Positions 14,763 to 17,252 of a stretch of 17,252 bases of DNA are shown piece after piece. The position numbers were made by a program, and so were the translations under genes. Source of the stretch: Nitrospirae bacterium CG2_30_53_67 (GTDB lineage: Bacteria > CG2-30-53-67). Position 1 is the first letter of the stretch. Every line of letters begins with the position of its first letter. The DNA is taken from contig MNYV01000056.1 of assembly GCA_001873285.1 (NCBI GenBank), positions 1-17,252 of the forward strand. The letters run 5' to 3'. The notes under the pieces were generated by a model. That model worked only from the letters and a program-made list of their open reading frames with translations. It was not told the origin of the DNA and did not search any database.

Positions 14763-14779
14763 AGCAATTAATATGCCAA
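14763..14779 (-). promoter_or_regulatory. Sigma-54 promoter of the ECF sigma gene
   Basis: The minus strand reads TTGGCATATTAATTGCT: TTGGCA, six bases, TTGC, T, the exact spacing of a -24/-12 promoter, with both GG and GC present. The projected start is near 14752, two bases before the ATG at 14750, consistent with a nearly leaderless transcript and with the missing ribosome binding site. The AT-rich surroundings raise the chance of a random match. Confidence 0.55.
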
Positions 14780-14972
14780 TAAATTCAGGCAAACCGGCAA
14801 ATATCACCCAACTTCTTATATTTATTGGAGAAATAAATTTATAATCATCCGGTCTCTTGTCCAAGATCGGTTTTGGCCCGAAGAGGGGGAAAACGAAATA
14901 AATATTGTTTTACAAAGAGTTATCATTCTTGAGATCCATTTTCAACCCTGATGGGTTCAAGGGAAGGAGTGT

Positions 14973-15005
14973 GAAAATATTTTCCCTTTTTGTGAAAATA
15001 TTTTC
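14973..15005. promoter_or_regulatory. Two identical 12-bp palindromes 21 bp apart, enhancer-like
   Basis: The perfect palindrome GAAAATATTTTC occurs at 14973-14984 and again at 14994-15005, within a 21-bp tandem repeat (GTGAAAATATTTTC plus a pyrimidine run). A third, decayed unit starts near 15012. Spacing of 21 bp places both sites on the same DNA face. They lie about 220-250 bp upstream of the ECF gene's predicted start and just after the CheZ-like gene stop, fitting either upstream activator sites for the sigma-54 promoter or an AT-rich binding region for another protein. Confidence 0.5.
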
Positions 15006-15027
15006 TCTTTTTGTGTAAAAAATTACC

Positions 15028-15849
15028 CTATTTTAAAAATTCGGAGAGGAGCCGGTCCACTTCTTCCTGCTGGATGGCATCTTTTTTCTCCCCTTGGAGC
15101 ATGTCGAGCATCTGTTCTCCCCGTTTGATGTTTTCATCTTCAGGATTTTCTTCTTTTCGGAGCCTGATCCCGAAGTTGAAAAGGATAGAGATCAGCTTGT
15201 TTTCCACGTCTTCCTGGAGTTTGACCACCTGATGAAGTTTTTGGCCGGATCGGTCCTGAGCGGAGAGGGATTCCGCCATTTTTGTCAGATCGACGCCGCT
15301 TTCGGCGCTGTTGGTCTTCAACTCATCTATATTGTTGAAGAGATCGCCTTCTTGTTTTCTCATATCTTCCAGCGTCTTTTTAATGAGGTTAAATTTATCC
15401 GCCATATCTTCCTGACTTGCCTTGACCTTCTCCAGGAGATCCATGGTGTTGCTGCTCCCTTCATTTGCAGCCGCAAGGATCGTGGAGAGCTTCGCGGCTG
15501 GTGCAGGGATTCCCTTGACGGGAAATTGAGTCAGGTCCTGTCTCATGCTGTTCACCAGGTCTTGTTTGAGACGAACGATCTCATCAGACACCTCTTTGAC
15601 CTTGCCGAGAAGTTCACGATACATCTTTTCATAGGAGACCTTTGGAGGGGTTTTATTCTCAAAAAACCCGACCAGCTCTTTTGCATCGTAGAGCGGTATG
15701 CGTTCATCTTTATACTGGATCTGCCTGGGGATCTGCAGGGGGAAGTTCTGAGGCGGTAATATCGTATACAACCCGTCCAGCCGGATGGCTGTCTTCTTTC
15801 CGTTGACGTTGGCCAGAACAATGTAGCGTGCATTCTCTCTATTTTCCAT
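15028..15849 (-). CDS. CheZ-like phosphatase with a CheW-like N-terminal segment
   Basis: This is a 273-residue cytoplasmic protein. Residues about 7-63 (RYIVLANVNGKKTAIRLDGL, then PRQIQYKDERIPLYDAKELVGF) resemble the first half of a CheW fold. Residues about 70-235 are long helices like the CheZ hairpin, with AQDRSGQKLHQVV at 197-209; D199 and Q203 match the spacing of the catalytic Asp and Gln of E. coli CheZ (D143, Q147), which removes phosphate from CheY-P. The C-terminal EEVDRLLSEFLK (262-273) resembles the CheZ tail peptide that docks CheY. No other chemotaxis gene is in the window. The start has AGGAG ten bases upstream and a good promoter at 15938-15966. The CheZ part is fairly sure; the CheW part is tentative. 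Confidence 0.7.
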   Translation of the reverse strand: MENRENARYIVLANVNGKKTAIRLDGLYTILPPQNFPLQIPRQIQYKDERIPLYDAKELVGFFENKTPPKVSYEKMYRELLGKVKEVSDEIVRLKQDLVNSMRQDLTQFPVKGIPAPAAKLSTILAAANEGSSNTMDLLEKVKASQEDMADKFNLIKKTLEDMRKQEGDLFNNIDELKTNSAESGVDLTKMAESLSAQDRSGQKLHQVVKLQEDVENKLISILFNFGIRLRKEENPEDENIKRGEQMLDMLQGEKKDAIQQEEVDRLLSEFLK

Positions 15850-15937
15850 TGGGGATCTCCTGATTTATAAAGGGATATTTTTATGGGGCAGCCTTTTCCC
15901 TTCTCTTACCGGCCAACAGGAAAAGGAACCGGTATTC

Positions 15938-15966
15938 AATATACACGCGGCCCCGGGTTGTTGCAA
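15938..15966 (-). promoter_or_regulatory. Sigma-70 promoter of the CheZ-like gene
   Basis: On the minus strand TTGCAA (15961-15966), a 17-base spacer and TATATT (15938-15943) are followed by a leader of about 80 bases to the ATG at 15849. Repeat element 2 begins about 40 bases further upstream. Confidence 0.6.
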
Positions 15967-16005
15967 GAATAAATCATAGAGAACCCCATGTTTTTAAAAG
16001 TAGAT

Positions 16006-16271
16006 CATCTCCAAAAGAGTGGGTGAAAACATCAGGGGTCAAGGGTTCAAGGATTCCAGGGGTCAAGTGAAGTGCTCAAGTACGACAAGGAGTTAAAGGT
16101 TTGGCAGAAGTTTTATCAATGATGCTTGAAAATTTACAAAACAACAAAAAGATTTCCTGATGAGGTTGAGCGGATACTCAAGGCGCTGATCAAATCACTG
16201 GAAAACGAACACTTGACCCCTTGACCCCTGGAATCCTCGAACCCTTTTTACCTACTAAATAGGAGAAGAAC
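16006..16271 (+). mobile_element. Repeat element copy 2: carries a four-helix-bundle gene remnant
   Basis: It has the same ends and orientation as copy 1 at 13747-14048: left CATCTCCAAAAGAGTG and repeated GGGTCAAGG units to AGGGGTCAAGTGA; right ACTTGACCCCTTGACCCC, TCCTCGAA, TTTTTACC and GGAGAAGAAC. The interior is the decayed gene at 16072-16224. Flanks share only a loose match (TTAAAA...TA...GAT...CAT on both sides, with gaps), so a target duplication is uncertain. It lies 18 bases upstream of the -35 box of the rlmE promoter. Confidence 0.7.
16072..16224 (+). pseudogene. Four-helix-bundle (S23 / 23S rRNA intervening-sequence type) protein remnant
   Basis: From a GTG at 16072 the frame reads LKYDKELKVWQKFYQ, a TGA stop (16120-16122), then CLKIYKTTKRFPDE joined directly to EVERILKALIKSLENEH, ending at TGA 16222-16224. 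Intact members of this family (about 115-125 residues, from memory) start with a KYDKELKVWQKSYQLCLKIYK-like segment and end with a EVERMLKALIKSLEN-like helix, with the conserved SIPSNIAEG region between. That middle, about 70 residues, is missing, and one codon has become a stop, so the gene is dead. Such genes sit in IVS elements of 23S rRNA and in intergenic repeats in many environmental bacteria; their function is unclear. Confidence 0.75.
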
Positions 16272-16289
16272 CTTAAAAATAAGATAGCA

Positions 16290-16318
16290 TTGACTTCATT
16301 CGTATCCGCGTTTATTCT
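16290..16318 (+). promoter_or_regulatory. Sigma-70 promoter of rlmE
   Basis: TTGACT (16290-16295), a 17-base spacer and TATTCT (16313-16318) lie about 40 bases before the ATG at 16359. Confidence 0.6.
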
Positions 16319-16358
16319 CAATACATACCTTGGCAATTAAAGAATCAGGGATGGGGAG

Positions 16359-16991
16359 ATGAGCCGTTCTTCCAAAAGATGGAACCTGGAACATCAACAG
16401 GATATTTACGTTAAAAAGGCGCATAAGGAGAAGCTCCGTTCCAGAGCCGCCTATAAGCTCATTCAGATTCAGGAGAAGTTCCGGGTTATGCGTCCCGGAG
16501 ACTGGGTCCTGGATCTGGGTTCTGCTCCCGGCGGATGGAGCCAGGTGGCAGCCGGAATCGTGGGAGAGGGGGGACGCGTGGTTTCGGTTGACCTGCTTCC
16601 GATGGAACCGATCCCTATGGTCAGGATCGTGCGGGGAGACATCATGAAAGATGGGGTCATTGAAAAGATCCGCTCGGAATTAGAAGGGCGGACCGCCGAT
16701 CTCATGATGTCCGACATGGCTCCGAATACGACGGGTATTGCCTCAATCGATCATGATCGGAGCGTGCTCCTTGTGGAGGCCGTACTTGAGCTTGTCCCCC
16801 TTTTTTTACGTCCCCGAGGGGGGTTGATCCTCAAGGTTTTTCAAGGCAAGGATTTCAAGATATTAAAAGAGAAGACATTTTCGCTGTTTGAAAACGGCAG
16901 GGTCTTCAAACCTGATGCGTCCCGTGGGAGGAGCGTAGAAGTCTATTGGGTCGGGATCCAATCACGGTCACGTCAAAGTCGCCGTAGCTGA
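16359..16991 (+). CDS. rlmE: RlmE (FtsJ/RrmJ) 23S rRNA Um2552 2'-O-ribose methyltransferase
   Basis: The 210-residue length fits the family (about 209). The N-terminus SSKRWNLEHQQDIYVKKAHKE is typical, followed by SRAAYKL with catalytic Lys33, the SAM loop VLDLGSAPGGWSQV (50-63), Asp119 in MMSDMAPNTTG, Lys159 in LILKVFQG and Glu194 in SVEVYWVG, completing the K-D-K-E tetrad. It methylates the A-loop of 23S rRNA at a late step of 50S assembly. The ATG at 16359 is the only suitable start: the one eight bases earlier runs into a stop after three codons. AGGG lies about eight bases upstream. The gene is monocistronic here; in many bacteria it precedes ftsH, but what follows is non-coding. Confidence 0.95.
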   Translation: MSRSSKRWNLEHQQDIYVKKAHKEKLRSRAAYKLIQIQEKFRVMRPGDWVLDLGSAPGGWSQVAAGIVGEGGRVVSVDLLPMEPIPMVRIVRGDIMKDGVIEKIRSELEGRTADLMMSDMAPNTTGIASIDHDRSVLLVEAVLELVPLFLRPRGGLILKVFQGKDFKILKEKTFSLFENGRVFKPDASRGRSVEVYWVGIQSRSRQSRRS

Positions 16992-17120
16992 CGCCAAGGC
17001 AGTAATCGCGGAGATGCGAGGGGTGGATTTATGGAGTGCTAACGAACGCATGGCGTTATTCTATGGATTTAAGAATTGTTTCGCCCATTTTTAGGCGCAC
17101 CTGTTTTGTTATCGGGCAGA

Positions 17121-17145
17121 AGTAACTATCGTTGGCACAGTTACT
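17121..17145. repeat. Short inverted repeat downstream of the edge gene
   Basis: AGTAACT (17121-17127) and AGTTACT (17139-17145) are perfect complements with 11 bases between. They lie just past the stop of the leftward frame at 17156 and could be a subterminal repeat of an insertion sequence or simply a small hairpin without a T tract. The rest of 16992-17155 shows no gene. Confidence 0.35.
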
Positions 17146-17155
17146 ATGAAAGGGC

Positions 17156-17251
17156 TCAGATGCCTATGAGGCTAAGGGTCAGATGCTGTTTGGCCGCGTA
17201 GTGCCGAATCGCCTGAGAGATGTTGGTATACTTCCGAAAGCGCAGAATGCC
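17156..17251 (-). CDS. Possible C-terminal tail (31 residues) of a transposase-like protein
   Basis: Reading leftwards from the window edge, one frame is open for 31 codons to TGA at 17156-17158 and reads like real protein: FRKYTNISQAIRHYAAKQ, then LTLSLIGI. The amphipathic NISQAIRHYAA helix and final LxLIGI resemble, in my memory, the tails of some DDE transposases, but I cannot name the family. The open stretch is short, so chance is possible. Confidence 0.35.
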   Translation of the reverse strand, partial: GILRFRKYTNISQAIRHYAAKQHLTLSLIGI

Positions 17252-17252
17252 G

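Noticed and set aside
14840-14870. GlrR-type site (TGTC-N10-GACA) upstream of the ECF gene
   Set aside because: A TGTC is present near 14848 but the partner half-site is absent.
14950-14965. AACCC-TGAT-GGGTT hairpin as terminator of the CheZ-like gene
   Set aside because: Five pairs and no T tract on the minus strand.

Overview
This 17.25-kb window looks like ordinary chromosome from a Gram-negative, double-membrane bacterium with sigma-54 regulation. The mfd / parvulin lipoprotein / surA order, the c-di-GMP regulator and the four-helix-bundle repeat elements recall Desulfobacterota (deltaproteobacteria) or Nitrospirota. That placement is an impression from gene content; no marker here fixes the phylum. 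There are no rRNA or tRNA genes and no CRISPR.

Layout. 1-210: start of a leftward DUF6788-like gene of the kind linked to mobile elements, with a consensus promoter and an operator-like palindrome. 250-4199: rightward operon resembling E. coli glrK-qseG-glrR (sensor kinase, lipoprotein, sigma-54 activator) followed by a TrmN6-type tRNA methyltransferase. The kinase gene has lost about 80 codons of its ATP-binding domain and is frameshifted. 4221-5947: leftward receiver-GGDEF-HD-GYP protein with its promoter. 6040-6426: leftward 59-residue zinc-ribbon gene with a strong terminator and a near-consensus sigma-54 promoter. 6653-8262: rightward COG2509 FAD-dependent dehydrogenase. 8288-13706: leftward mfd, parvulin lipoprotein, surA operon, joining transcription-coupled repair to outer-membrane protein folding. 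13747-16271: two same-orientation copies of a short non-autonomous repeat element flanking an orphan ECF sigma factor and a CheW-like/CheZ-like protein. 16290-16991: rlmE with its promoter. 17156-17251: possible end of a leftward transposase-like gene.

How the parts may connect. The window holds a GlrR-type sigma-54 activator and two well-spaced sigma-54 promoters, one before the zinc-ribbon gene and one placed so close to the ECF gene that its transcript would be nearly leaderless. Two identical 12-bp palindromes set 21 bp apart lie about 230 bp upstream of the ECF start, where an enhancer would be expected. GlrR acting on either promoter is not shown: no E. coli-type GlrR site was seen. The repeat elements are the other notable feature. 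One carries a deleted four-helix-bundle (S23-type) gene. The other carries an unrelated hairpin-rich segment and is bounded by an 18-bp direct repeat (one mismatch) that duplicates the mfd -10 box, so it appears to have inserted into the mfd promoter.
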